DNA of 64,000 bases from JAIOZK01 sp964468645 (GTDB lineage Bacteria; Bacteroidota; Bacteroidia; Bacteroidales; JAIOZK01): the NCBI GenBank assembly GCA_964468645.1, contig CAYXUU010000021.1:1-64000 (forward strand), written 5' to 3'. Each line of letters starts with the position of its first letter. Within the stretch, counting starts at the first letter, position 1. Shown piece by piece: positions 1-9,615 of the stretch. The notes under the pieces were generated by a model. That model searched no databases. It was not told where the DNA came from and was given only the letters and a program-made list of their open reading frames with translations. The translations under genes were made by a program, and so were the position numbers.

Positions 1-616
1 GGTATTTCTTGATGAGCAGGGCAACGCAGCTTTTGAAGTCACTACATACTTAACAGGATACCAGTTTAGCCGTCCAAATTTTATTGCAATACAAAATGAT
101 CAGGATAAAACCAAGGAATGGTTGCAGGGAACACTGGATATCCCTTCAGCTACCATTACCGGTATTAGCTTTCACCGTGAGGATGAAAACATACCGGAAA
201 TTAGCGCAGATTATGAAATGCAGATCAGAAATATTGTTGCCCGCACAAAATCAAGGATATTCCTGAAACCTAATTTTTATGATAGAATTTCTAAATTGTC
301 TGCTTTAAAAAAAGAAAGGAAATACCCGGTTTTCAATAATTATCCTTATCTCGATATTGATACGATAACATTTTATTTGCCATCCGGTTATTCCATCGAA
401 AACATAAATGACTATCCGGTTGCCATTGATTCTGATTTTGGCAACTATTTTGCCAATTGTACTTTTTCGTCAAATAATGATACTTTAACCTATATAAGGC
501 ATTTAAGATTTAACTCCTTTAACATGCCAGCTGAAAAGTATAAAGAACTGGAATTGTTTACTAACGAAATCGCCAAAGCAGAAAACAACCAGATTGTATT
601 CCGTAAAGAAGAGTAA
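1..616 (+). CDS. DUF3857/transglutaminase-like protein, C-terminal part (5' truncated by window)
   Basis: The reading frame is open from base 2 to the stop at 614-616, so the gene begins outside the window and about 204 residues are visible. These match the C-terminal beta-rich region of the intact DUF3857 transglutaminase at 3234-5174. Both share an FLKP motif, a DTLxYxR segment and a closing QIVFxKxE. The catalytic transglutaminase core is not in view, so activity cannot be judged. The internal ATG at 122 is not a real start, because homology continues upstream of it. A decayed copy of the POT transporter gene follows, the same order as 3234-6783, so this is half of a duplicated module. Proteins of this family are usually exported; the substrate is unknown. 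Confidence 0.8.
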   Translation, partial: VFLDEQGNAAFEVTTYLTGYQFSRPNFIAIQNDQDKTKEWLQGTLDIPSATITGISFHREDENIPEISADYEMQIRNIVARTKSRIFLKPNFYDRISKLSALKKERKYPVFNNYPYLDIDTITFYLPSGYSIENINDYPVAIDSDFGNYFANCTFSSNNDTLTYIRHLRFNSFNMPAEKYKELELFTNEIAKAENNQIVFRKEE

Positions 617-637
617 ATGTGTGAGTTTAAAAAATGA

Positions 638-1187
638 TATCTTAGCAGGCTTTAAAACCTGATTGGATGAAGGCATGCTTGGATTTACCCAATCACAGAA
701 AGGAATGCTAATGGGTACCGTATCCTTTGTATTATACTTTCTGCCTTTATTCAATGGAGCCATAGCCGACAGGTTCTGATATAAGAAGATCCTGATTATC
801 AGTAATACCATACTTTCGACGGGATATCTCATGAGTGGCTTTGTAACCGGGTACACTTCTATTTTTATGACTTTCCTGTATGTTGCCATCGGAGCAGGTT
901 TATTTAAGCCTGTCATATCTGCCACCATTGCCAAAACAACAACCAAAGAAACCGCCTCATTAGGATTTGGAATATTTTATATGATCGTTAATGTGGGTGC
1001 GTTTATCGATCCTGTTGCCGGTCGAATAATAAAGCGCCAGAGTCCTCTGGGTGGATACTATTCAGATGTTCAAGCACTTGAAGTTTATAAATCTGATAGT
1101 GTCAGATTGAATGGAATTATTGATAATATTAATCCAGACTCAATAAAAAAAACAACTTTAATAAAGCCAACTTTAAAACATTGTTAA
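638..1187 (+). pseudogene. Decayed POT-family peptide transporter fragment
   Basis: Bases 666-1017 align without gaps to 5455-5806 of the intact POT gene. A leader containing TATCTTAG (638-645) aligns to 5294-5301. The change of offset between the two blocks implies a deletion of about 133 bp that removed the start codon and first roughly 44 codons. There is also an in-frame stop (ttc tga at 775-780, where the intact gene has ttc ggg). Homology ends near 1017, and the open frame to 1187 continues into sequence I cannot identify. Bases 666-830 differ at about 31 of 165 positions, mostly third codon positions. Bases 831-1004 differ at only one position, which suggests recent gene conversion. 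The open stretch 831-1187 should not be called a gene. Confidence 0.85.
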
Positions 1188-1230
1188 AACATCTATACCT
1201 TAGCTATGAATTTATAAAGGGGGTATTTGA

Positions 1231-3222
1231 ATGAATAATACATTTTTACTTTTTATTATATTTTTATTGCAGGCATCATGTTCAGCATTCACACAGGAAA
1301 TAAATACTAAATTCGGAGCAGTATCAAAAAGTGATTTTTCGCCTGAATTACTAAAACAGTACCCAAATGCCAATGCCATCTTATTAATGAACAAAGGGTA
1401 CTTTGAATATGAAACCTTCGGAACAAGGGTGGAAGCGATATATGATATACATATAAGAATTCTCATTCTTAATAAATCAGGATATAACTATGCTAATGTC
1501 AAAATTCCTTATTTCGGACTGGAAAGAATTGAACGAGTTGAAGGTATTAAGGGTGCAACTTATACCCTTGAGAACGGAAAGATTGTAACACATAAGCTTA
1601 AATCTAAGGATATTTATTTTGAAGAAATTGGTGAAGAATGGGAAAGCAGGAATTTTGCATTACCGCAGGTGTGTGAAGGCTGTATCATTGAATATAGGTA
1701 TAAACTGTTCTCAAGATATTTCGATAATCTCCGTACATTTTATTTCCAGTGGGATGTTCCTGTTGTTTATAACGAACTCACTACCCGGATCCCCCAGTTC
1801 TATAAGTATAACAGTGTTTTAAAGGGATATGAGATCCTGGATTCAAAGAATGAAAGATCTTACAGCGATACATTTATCATTTCAGGTCGTTATGGAGCCG
1901 GAACTCATGAATTTACAGGTTACGAAACCGTGTATGTTATGAAAAACGTTGCTCCATTGAAAAAAGAACCATTGATCTCTTCCAGAAACAATTTCACTTC
2001 AAGAATACTTTTTCAGTTATACCAGGTTTATCTTCCTGGGATTGTAAATCTCACTTTTGTTGAAGACTGGGATCAAATGGTTACTTACCTGCTTGACCAT
2101 AAATATCTTGGGGATAAATTAAAGTTTAATGTCACACTTAGAAAAACAGCCAGGGAACTAACAGAGAAACTGGAGGACCCGTTAGATAAAATGATTGTTA
2201 TTTACAACTATGTGAAAGACAATTACAAATGGAATGGAATCAACCGTAAGTTTTCATTTTATGCCCTCAGCAGGGTAAACAAAGATAAGCAAGGTAACAG
2301 CGCAACAATAAACATCGTTCTCACCAATATGCTTCGTGAAGCAGGCCTGAACTCAAAAGCTGCTATCCTCAGTACAAGGAAGAACGGAATGATCAATATG
2401 TCGTGTCCTTTGATGGTTGATTTCGACAAACTGATTAATTGCACAAAAATCGATAACGAGATTTTTCTGCTTGATGCTACCGATCATTACCGTCCCTACA
2501 ATCTTCTTGATAAAAACACCCTTAATCATGATGCGCTGATCCTTGAGAAGAATAAATTAGACTGGATTCCTCTCAAGAATAAAATAAATACGAAAAGGAT
2601 AATCAGTGGGAATCTTCATTTCGATGAAAACCTGAACCTTATTGTTAAAATAGATCTGTCAGATGAAGGCTATTTTGCTTTTGATAACCGCAAGGAAATT
2701 ATTATAAATGGTAAAGATCAATTCCTTGATGATGAATACAGGAAGAAGCTAACTGATATACGCATAGATACATTTTACATTGACAATCTGGAGGAGTATA
2801 ATCATAAACTGCAGAGTCACATTAGTTTTACAACAAGTAGTTTTATTAACAAATCAGAAAACCAGATATTCATTCAACCATTACTTCACTTTGCATTACA
2901 GGAGAGTCCATTCACTACTGAAGGAAGGATTTATCCAATAAATTTCAATTATCCCAAGGAGTATACCTATATTATAAATATTACTGTACCAGAAGGTTAT
3001 GAGATAACCAAATTGCCTGAAAGCATCAAACTGGTGCTGCCCGATAAAGGTGCCGAGTTTCTCTATCAATATACAACAGCAGGCAGTAACATCCAGTTGA
3101 TGTGCAAAATTAAGTTCTCTAAAACTGAGTACCTTGCAATTGAATATGATCATTTAAAAAATCTATTTGAAAACATGATCAGTAAACAGAGAGAATCAAT
3201 TGTATTGACGAAACTTGAATAG
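1231..3222 (+). CDS. DUF3857 protein with degenerate transglutaminase domain
   Basis: The 663-residue protein starts with a signal peptide-like hydrophobic stretch (residues 1-22). It has the DUF3857 beta-sandwich layout in the first half and a transglutaminase-like helical core near residues 300-430. The usual GDC catalytic motif reads QGNSAT, so the cysteine is lost. The FNHV histidine motif reads FDKLIN, so the histidine is lost too. The acidic LLDATD motif remains. This points to a binding or scaffold role for an exported protein rather than catalysis; that is inference. The gene ends 11 bp before the next DUF3857 gene, which keeps its catalytic residues, so the pair is probably one transcript. 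The natural substrate of such Bacteroidota proteins is not known. Confidence 0.8.
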   Translation: MNNTFLLFIIFLLQASCSAFTQEINTKFGAVSKSDFSPELLKQYPNANAILLMNKGYFEYETFGTRVEAIYDIHIRILILNKSGYNYANVKIPYFGLERIERVEGIKGATYTLENGKIVTHKLKSKDIYFEEIGEEWESRNFALPQVCEGCIIEYRYKLFSRYFDNLRTFYFQWDVPVVYNELTTRIPQFYKYNSVLKGYEILDSKNERSYSDTFIISGRYGAGTHEFTGYETVYVMKNVAPLKKEPLISSRNNFTSRILFQLYQVYLPGIVNLTFVEDWDQMVTYLLDHKYLGDKLKFNVTLRKTARELTEKLEDPLDKMIVIYNYVKDNYKWNGINRKFSFYALSRVNKDKQGNSATINIVLTNMLREAGLNSKAAILSTRKNGMINMSCPLMVDFDKLINCTKIDNEIFLLDATDHYRPYNLLDKNTLNHDALILEKNKLDWIPLKNKINTKRIISGNLHFDENLNLIVKIDLSDEGYFAFDNRKEIIINGKDQFLDDEYRKKLTDIRIDTFYIDNLEEYNHKLQSHISFTTSSFINKSENQIFIQPLLHFALQESPFTTEGRIYPINFNYPKEYTYIINITVPEGYEITKLPESIKLVLPDKGAEFLYQYTTAGSNIQLMCKIKFSKTEYLAIEYDHLKNLFENMISKQRESIVLTKLE

Positions 3223-3233
3223 TCCTTATTGAT

Positions 3234-5174
3234 ATGCTTAAAAACCTGATTCCTTGTTTTATTTGTCTCCTTTTAACACTTTCAACAGGGGCCTCGTTAT
3301 ATGCATCACGTAACAAGCCCGAATATGATGCCTCCAAAATCCCCAAAGACCTGTTCACGAATTCCGATGCTGTGATCAGAATCAATAACATTGAATTTGA
3401 AGTTTTTAATAAAAAGAAGGCAGTTTATAAACGAACATTAGCGATAACAATCTTAAATAGGCAAGGAACCCGTATGGGGGAAATTGAAGTTTATTATGAT
3501 AAATTCAGTCAGGTTCGACTGTTTAAAGGAAAAATCTATGATAAAAACGGGAATTTTGTAAGAGATTCCAGGAAAAAGGAAGAGTTCGACTTTTCCTATA
3601 ATTTCTATACTTCCATAATTGATGATTCCAGATTTAAAGAGTTGGGGATTTCACACTCCGATTATCCTTACACTGTTGAATTTGAAATAATCATAGAGTA
3701 TAATGGCCTATTAAATTACCCATCATGCTTTGGACTCTGGGAAGAAAATGTTTCCCTTGAAAAATGTAACTATAAGATCATCACACCAAAAAGTTTTAAA
3801 ATACATTATACTACACAGAACCTAGAAAACATAGCTTATGTAGTAAAAAACGAGGGAAACAAGTATATCCATTGGTGGCATATCGGACAAATACCGGCAT
3901 ATAAAGACGAGACAAATACACCACCATTTCGAGATATAATTCCAGCCATCTTTACTTCACCTGAAGAATTTGAAATTGATGGTTATACTGGTTCAATGAA
4001 TTCCTGGAATAATCTTGGTCAATTCTATCTTACACTAAATGAAGGACGCGACAGTCTGTCACTTCAATCACAGGCAGAGATAAAACAACTTGTCAATATT
4101 GATGATGATACCAGGGAGAAGATTAAGATATTATACAGATATCTTCAGGAGACAACCCGATATGTAAGTATACAACTAGGTATAGGTGGCTGGCAATCGC
4201 TGGAAGCAGAATTCGTGCATGAGCATAAATATGGCGACTGTAAAGCCCTCACTAATTACATGAAGGCTTTGCTGAGATCGATTGGGATAGAATCATATCC
4301 GGTACTTGTAAGAGCTGGTCAACACTCGGGAACCATTCTGGATGACTTTGTTAGCAACCAGTTTAATCATGTAATCTTATTTGTTCCATTAGAAAAAGAT
4401 ACTGTATGGCTTGAATGCACCTCTCAGATAATACCCTATGGATACCTTGGATCATTCACCTCAAATAAAAAAGGACTATTGATTGATCCTGACTCATGTA
4501 GTCTAATAAATACACCCACACCCCTACCAACAGATAATTGCAAAATTAGCAAGGCGATAATCTATCTTGATAACGGGGGAAATGTAACTGTTTTTGGTTC
4601 GGATACTTATTCAGGATATGAATATTTTATGCCTGCTCATGTTTATTTTGAAGATGATGAAAACAGGATACAGGAATGGTTTCATGATTCACATGAAATC
4701 CCTTCCTTTAACCTTGAGGTATTGGAGTTTTTAAAACCTGATCCCGATCTGGATAAGATATTTGTTAACTACGAATTAAAAGCTAACCGGCTGATACCCA
4801 CAACCGGTAGTTATGTATTCCTCAAACCATGCTTTCTCAATAAGACGAAGAAAATCTCTCAAAGAGACAGAAAACGTCAGTTCAGGGTTTTCAATAATAA
4901 ATCCGATATGCAAGTTGATAGTCTGGTTTTTATCCTTCCATCTGACTATGTTTTAAATCATAATGACAGCTTTCCTGTTAGCATCAATTCTGAATTTGGT
5001 TCCTTTGATGCTAATTGCCGATTCAATGATACACATGACACCTTGGTTTATACCCGGCAACTAATATTGAATGAATTCGATCTTCCATCAGATAGTTATA
5101 GTAAGCTTGTCGATTTCTTTAATAATATTGTTAAAGCAGAACAACGCCAGATAGTATTTAGCAAGAAAGAGTAA
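3234..5174 (+). CDS. DUF3857 domain-containing transglutaminase
   Basis: The 646-residue protein has an N-terminal signal peptide (about residues 1-24), a DUF3857 domain (about 50-250) and a transglutaminase core (about 270-410). Catalytic features are visible: YGDCKAL carries the nucleophilic cysteine, FNHVI the histidine, and WLECTSQ the acidic position in the form usual for Bacteroidota. A beta-rich C-terminal region follows. The likely role is a periplasmic or surface cysteine transferase/hydrolase acting on peptide bonds or amides; the substrate is unknown. It follows the pseudo-transglutaminase gene by 11 bp and precedes the POT peptide transporter by 148 bp. That neighbourhood would suit peptide processing and uptake, but this is inference. 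Its C-terminus is homologous to the partial gene at the window start. Confidence 0.87.
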   Translation: MLKNLIPCFICLLLTLSTGASLYASRNKPEYDASKIPKDLFTNSDAVIRINNIEFEVFNKKKAVYKRTLAITILNRQGTRMGEIEVYYDKFSQVRLFKGKIYDKNGNFVRDSRKKEEFDFSYNFYTSIIDDSRFKELGISHSDYPYTVEFEIIIEYNGLLNYPSCFGLWEENVSLEKCNYKIITPKSFKIHYTTQNLENIAYVVKNEGNKYIHWWHIGQIPAYKDETNTPPFRDIIPAIFTSPEEFEIDGYTGSMNSWNNLGQFYLTLNEGRDSLSLQSQAEIKQLVNIDDDTREKIKILYRYLQETTRYVSIQLGIGGWQSLEAEFVHEHKYGDCKALTNYMKALLRSIGIESYPVLVRAGQHSGTILDDFVSNQFNHVILFVPLEKDTVWLECTSQIIPYGYLGSFTSNKKGLLIDPDSCSLINTPTPLPTDNCKISKAIIYLDNGGNVTVFGSDTYSGYEYFMPAHVYFEDDENRIQEWFHDSHEIPSFNLEVLEFLKPDPDLDKIFVNYELKANRLIPTTGSYVFLKPCFLNKTKKISQRDRKRQFRVFNNKSDMQVDSLVFILPSDYVLNHNDSFPVSINSEFGSFDANCRFNDTHDTLVYTRQLILNEFDLPSDSYSKLVDFFNNIVKAEQRQIVFSKKE

Positions 5175-5322
5175 GCAGTTCGTCAATCCTTGACGGGTGT
5201 TCGTATATTAAAACACTTTTTTCTGCAATCCGATTCCCGTTTATATGAAAACAACTAGGCTAGTTGTTGATGATGGTTAAGTTCAAATTTTAATATCTTA
5301 GCAGCCTCCAAAAGCCGAACAT

Positions 5323-6783
5323 ATGAATAGACTCACAGGGACAATAAGGAAATTCCCAAAGACTTTCTGGGTTGCTAACACCATGGAACTATTTGAACGA
5401 TGGGCATGGTATGGTGTATTCATGGTACTCGCCATATATTTAACAGGATCGCAGGACGAAGGCATGCTGGGATTCACCCAGTCACAAAAAGGGATGCTGA
5501 TGGGCACCATTTCGTTTGTCCTTTATTTTCTCCCGTTATTTACCGGGGCCATTGCTGACAGGTTCGGGTATAAGAAGATACTGATCATCAGTTATGCCAT
5601 ACTTTCGACGGGGTATCTTATGAGTGGCTTTGTAACCGGGTACACTTCTATTTTTATGACTTTCCTGTATGTTGCCATCGGAGCAGGTTTATTTAAGCCT
5701 GTCATATCTGCCACCATTGCCAAAACAACAACCAAAGAAACCGCCTCATTAGGCTTTGGAATATTTTATATGATCGTTAATGTGGGTGCGTTTATTGGCC
5801 CTGTATTTGCTTCTGTGTACCGGGAAGTGAGCTGGAAATTTCCATTCATCATTGCCGCGACAGCTATTGCACTGAATATGATCCTGGTTCTGGTATTTTA
5901 CAAAGAACCTGAACGGGAAATTAAGAAAGAACCCTTCAGTGATACCATGGCCACTATTGGTAAAAATATTCTGACAGCATTGAGCGATTGGAAGTTCCTG
6001 ATCTTCCTGCTTATCATTGTTGGTTTCTGGACCATGTATATGCAGCTATTCTTTTCACTTACAGTTTTTATTGATCAATGGATTAATACCAATATCATCT
6101 ATAATGCTGTACACTCAGTATGGCCCTGGCTGGCAGAGTCAGTAGGTACTTCAGAAAAGACCATCAATCCTGAGATGATCGCCAATGTTGATGCGTTGTA
6201 TATTGTATTCTTCCAGGTGTTGATCTCAACCCTGATCATGAAGTACAGACCAATCAATACTATCATTACAGGATTCCTGATTAGTTCCATCGGAATAGGT
6301 TTATGGTACATTACACAGAATGGTGCCTACCTTTTCCTCTCCATCCTGATTTTCGGTATCGGTGAAATGGCAAGCTCTCCAAGAATTATGGAATACATTG
6401 GCAAGATCGCACCAAAAGACAAAACAGCCCTTTATATGGGGTGTTATTATTTGCCTCTTGCAGGGGGCAATTTTCTTGCTGGTATTATCTCAGGTAATGT
6501 TTATGGCAGGATATCTGATAAAGTTACCCTGTTAAAAGAAGAAGTTGCTGCAAGAGGATTGCAAATCCAGGAGATATCAGACACCTTCACACAAAACGAT
6601 TACATCAATAAAGTAGCTGAGCTATTGGGTATGACACCACAACAGCTTACCGATTTCCTATGGACAAATTATCATCCCTATAACTTCTGGATGGTAGTGA
6701 CGGGAATTGGATTGGGGACTACATTACTATTGTTTCTATTTGACAGGTTTGTACTTAAGCAAGAATCTACTGTTCGCCAATAA
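5323..6783 (+). CDS. POT/PTR2 family proton-dependent oligopeptide transporter
   Basis: The 486-residue membrane protein of the major facilitator superfamily imports di- and tripeptides with protons. The helix-1 ExxER proton-coupling motif is present as ELFER (residues 23-27), followed by WAWYG. The second family signature is the glycine-rich GAGLFKPVISA stretch near residue 125. About 12-14 hydrophobic segments span the protein, including a central insertion near 250-290 typical of bacterial POTs. The leader contains TATCTTAG (5294-5301), one mismatch from the Bacteroidota TAnnTTTG box, and the same box precedes the pseudogene copy. The hairpin CGTCAA-TCC-TTGACG at 5181-5195 in the upstream spacer lacks a T-run. 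Confidence 0.93.
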   Translation: MNRLTGTIRKFPKTFWVANTMELFERWAWYGVFMVLAIYLTGSQDEGMLGFTQSQKGMLMGTISFVLYFLPLFTGAIADRFGYKKILIISYAILSTGYLMSGFVTGYTSIFMTFLYVAIGAGLFKPVISATIAKTTTKETASLGFGIFYMIVNVGAFIGPVFASVYREVSWKFPFIIAATAIALNMILVLVFYKEPEREIKKEPFSDTMATIGKNILTALSDWKFLIFLLIIVGFWTMYMQLFFSLTVFIDQWINTNIIYNAVHSVWPWLAESVGTSEKTINPEMIANVDALYIVFFQVLISTLIMKYRPINTIITGFLISSIGIGLWYITQNGAYLFLSILIFGIGEMASSPRIMEYIGKIAPKDKTALYMGCYYLPLAGGNFLAGIISGNVYGRISDKVTLLKEEVAARGLQIQEISDTFTQNDYINKVAELLGMTPQQLTDFLWTNYHPYNFWMVVTGIGLGTTLLLFLFDRFVLKQESTVRQ

Positions 6784-6917
6784 TTTTCCATATCTTTATA
6801 TCTATGACTCTTAGATGCGTAGTCATAATGAGAAATTTCTCATCATTCCTAATCCTTTTATTTATGTTTCTTTGCTTCAATACTGATTAACCCTTTCCCG
6901 AAATCTTATCACCAATA

Positions 6918-7115
6918 TTTCGTCCCTACGGGATTTTTTCATATTGCCTCCTCACAGTCTAGCAATATCATATCCCTAACGGGATATATTTGAAATGAAA
7001 CAAATTATTTCATGAAAAGAATACTTGTTTAATATAGAACGGAATGGTCCCGCTAGGGATCTGATATCGGTAAAACGTGGGATTTCAAAACCAGCAAAGT
7101 CCCGTAGGGACGAAA
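6918..7115. repeat. 198-bp unit of TCCC/GGGA palindromes with 16-bp inverted ends
   Basis: This element fills most of the 410-bp gene-free gap between the POT gene and the permease. The outer arms, tttcgtccctacggga (6918-6933) and tcccgtagggacgaaa (7100-7115), are perfect reverse complements. Two further palindromes lie inside: atatccctaacgggatat (6970-6987, 7-bp stem) and gtcccgctagggat (7047-7060). Related palindromes occur at 23845-23971 and 25023-25095. No coding potential is convincing. REP-like or MITE-like non-autonomous elements are the closest known class; no transposase lies in the window. Confidence 0.75.
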
Positions 7116-7193
7116 CAAAACAGGGCACCAACCAAATGATGCCCTGCAAACCCAAAAATAATGATCTATATCTAAATAGACTTTACACCTCTT

Positions 7194-9542
7194 CTATTCG
7201 TATTTTAATGTATTCGCCGGATTTTTATTTGCAGCAACCAGTGCCTGGAACACAACCGTTAATAGCGCAATGACCACTGACAGGCCAATCGCAGCAAGGA
7301 ATATCCAGTAGGTGATCTTCGTATGATAGGCATATTCATCAAGCCATTGTTTCATCAGGTACCATGCGATCGGCCAGGCTACGATATTGGCAATGATCAC
7401 CCAGCGGAGGAAATTCCTTGTCATCAATACAAGTATTTTCATAACCGAGGCCCCCATCGCTTTTCTGATCCCGATCTCTTTTGTTCTCTGTTCTGCCATA
7501 AAAGCTGCCAGGCCAAAAAGTCCGAGGCATGAAATAAAAATTGCCAGTAATGCGAAATACTGAAAGATCTCACCCAGTTTTTTTTCCTCCCGGTACATCT
7601 GGTCATACATGGCATCAATGAACCGGTATTCAAAGGGGAAACCGGATGCCAGCCTGGTCCAAACATCCTCCACATAATCAATTGCTTCATCGGTATTGTT
7701 TTCGTCGATCCTGATAAATGCACTTCTACAGTATTGTGGGGACAGCCAAATTGAAAGAGGCTCTATTTCCCGTGTAAGAGGCTGAAAGTGAAAATCTTTC
7801 ATCACACCTATAATTCTATACCTGTCACCCCATTCCAGCCATTTTCCAACCGGATCTACCATACCCATTAACTCAACTGCCTTCTCATTAAGTACAACCC
7901 CGGCTGAGTCTGTTACAAATTCCTCGCTAAAAAACCTTCCGTCTGCCATTTTCATCTGAAAGGTTTTTGCATAATCGTAATCAACGAAAGAAAAACCTAT
8001 CAAAATTTCATCGTCACTCTCCCTGCCTTCCCAGTTAAATCCTCCGCTGTTGCTTCCGATCCAGTAAGGCAGTTCGCCTCCCCTGCTTACCGTTTGAATA
8101 TATGGGCTTTGCAAAAGATTTGTTTTCAGATCATCAAACTTCTCACCCAGATTACCGTGCAGGTAAACATAGAGTACATTTTCTTTTTCAATGCCCGTCT
8201 TTTTATCTTGCAGAAAATTTAATTGTTTAAAAACGATAATGGTGCAAATGATCAGTATGATCGAAAGGGTAAACTGAAAAACAACAAGCACCTTTCTGAA
8301 GTTAGCGCTCCGTTTGCTGGTATTTGAAAATTCTTTAAGGACTTTTACCGGCCTGAATGAAGACATGAAAAATGCAGGATAGATGCCAGCAAGCACACCT
8401 ACAAATAAGATAATCAATAATAATCCCGCAATTGTCCAAACATTCAACAGATTAAAAACAAGTTCTTTTTCAGCAAGATTATTAAATGGTTCTATTAATA
8501 GATACACCAATATAACGGCAATAATTAATGAAAAAAACGACAGCAGTAACGACTCCCCAAGGAATTGTTTGACGATTTGTCCTCTTAATGCACCTACGGT
8601 TTTTCGTAATCCAATTTCACGGCTTCGCCTTACCGAACGGGCTGTCGCCAGATTCATAAAATTAACACAGGCAATGATGAGAATAAATATGGCTATGGCT
8701 GAGAAAATATATACATATTGAATATCCCCTCCTCCCCTGACCGAATAGAGGTGCATTTTTTCAAGGGGCCACATAAAAAGGTCTATCACATCTTCGGCTT
8801 CACCTTCTTCCGGAGGATTTTTAATGAGCATAAAATCCTTTATCTTTTCATTGACTATCTTGAAATCGGCCTCAGGATGCAACTCAACATAACAGTAATA
8901 GGTGTTCCAGCCATATCTGTCAAGATCCCTACCCCTCTTCTCAAGGAATCTGAAAGGAATACAGATATCGAACCTTAATGATGAATTGGTTGGCGGTTCT
9001 TCAATTATTCCTGTAACTTTAAATTGTTCCTCCTGGTTAAGTTTAAGTATCTTTCCTATCGGATCCTCTTCCCCAAAATATTTTAGGGCTGCTTCTTCAG
9101 TTAAGATCACTGATGTCACCTCATCGAAAATATGCTCCGGATCCCCTTCAATAAACTTAAAATCGAAAACCTGGAAACATTCAGGATCTGCAAGATAAAC
9201 TCTCTCAGAAAATACCTTCTCTCCGCAACTTACATTTGCCGGCATGGTGTAAAACATAAATGAATTAACAACCTCTGGTATGTCAGCCTTAATATCGGTT
9301 GCTATTATACCGGGCATACAGGTAGTGGTAAGTGGCCCGGTGGAATAATATTGTGTTTGCACCAGACGGTATATCCTGTCCGACTTCTCATTAAACCTAT
9401 CATAACTTAACTCATGCAATACCCACAACAAAATAAGAATAGAGCAGGCCATCCCGATTGCCAGTCCGAGAATATTTATGATGGAGTATCCCTTTTGTCT
9501 GAGCAGGTTGCGAAAAGCTATGATTAAATAATTTTTCCACAT
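7194..9542 (-). CDS. MacB/FtsX-type ABC transporter permease
   Basis: The 782-residue protein has two copies of the MacB-periplasmic-core plus FtsX arrangement seen in large Bacteroidota permeases. A first transmembrane helix lies at about residues 20-43 after the LLRQKGYSIINILGLA start. An extracytoplasmic domain follows, then three helices (about 280-400), another anchor near 430, a second periplasmic domain, and three C-terminal helices (about 670-775) with the KEIGIRKAMGAS motif. Such proteins work with a separate ATPase in export or mechanotransmission; no ATPase gene is adjacent. Transcriptionally it lies downstream of the ECF sigma/anti-sigma/DUF4097 genes, a recurrent grouping that suggests envelope-stress control. 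The start ATG at 9542 agrees with the usual MWKNYLxxAxRN beginning. Confidence 0.9.
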   Translation of the reverse strand: MWKNYLIIAFRNLLRQKGYSIINILGLAIGMACSILILLWVLHELSYDRFNEKSDRIYRLVQTQYYSTGPLTTTCMPGIIATDIKADIPEVVNSFMFYTMPANVSCGEKVFSERVYLADPECFQVFDFKFIEGDPEHIFDEVTSVILTEEAALKYFGEEDPIGKILKLNQEEQFKVTGIIEEPPTNSSLRFDICIPFRFLEKRGRDLDRYGWNTYYCYVELHPEADFKIVNEKIKDFMLIKNPPEEGEAEDVIDLFMWPLEKMHLYSVRGGGDIQYVYIFSAIAIFILIIACVNFMNLATARSVRRSREIGLRKTVGALRGQIVKQFLGESLLLSFFSLIIAVILVYLLIEPFNNLAEKELVFNLLNVWTIAGLLLIILFVGVLAGIYPAFFMSSFRPVKVLKEFSNTSKRSANFRKVLVVFQFTLSIILIICTIIVFKQLNFLQDKKTGIEKENVLYVYLHGNLGEKFDDLKTNLLQSPYIQTVSRGGELPYWIGSNSGGFNWEGRESDDEILIGFSFVDYDYAKTFQMKMADGRFFSEEFVTDSAGVVLNEKAVELMGMVDPVGKWLEWGDRYRIIGVMKDFHFQPLTREIEPLSIWLSPQYCRSAFIRIDENNTDEAIDYVEDVWTRLASGFPFEYRFIDAMYDQMYREEKKLGEIFQYFALLAIFISCLGLFGLAAFMAEQRTKEIGIRKAMGASVMKILVLMTRNFLRWVIIANIVAWPIAWYLMKQWLDEYAYHTKITYWIFLAAIGLSVVIALLTVVFQALVAANKNPANTLKYE

Positions 9543-9615
9543 AATGCTAAATTAATTAAAGGACTGTTTATAAATAAAACTGTAACAAGAATCAGATTAA
9601 CAGAATCTACAAAAA

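Noticed and set aside
503..946. Minus-strand 147-codon frame across the first gene and the POT fragment
   Set aside because: It is antisense to real homology on the plus strand; the pattern is a shadow.
831..1187. 118-codon open frame as an independent gene
   Set aside because: It is the middle of the POT pseudogene continued into unrelated sequence; the upstream copy is interrupted by a stop and a deletion.
5181..5195. CGTCAA-TCC-TTGACG hairpin as a terminator after the transglutaminase gene
   Set aside because: The stem is only 6 bp and no T-run follows on the plus strand.
8383..8721. Plus-strand frame opposite the MacB/FtsX permease
   Set aside because: It is antisense to a well-supported minus-strand gene and has no recognisable protein features.
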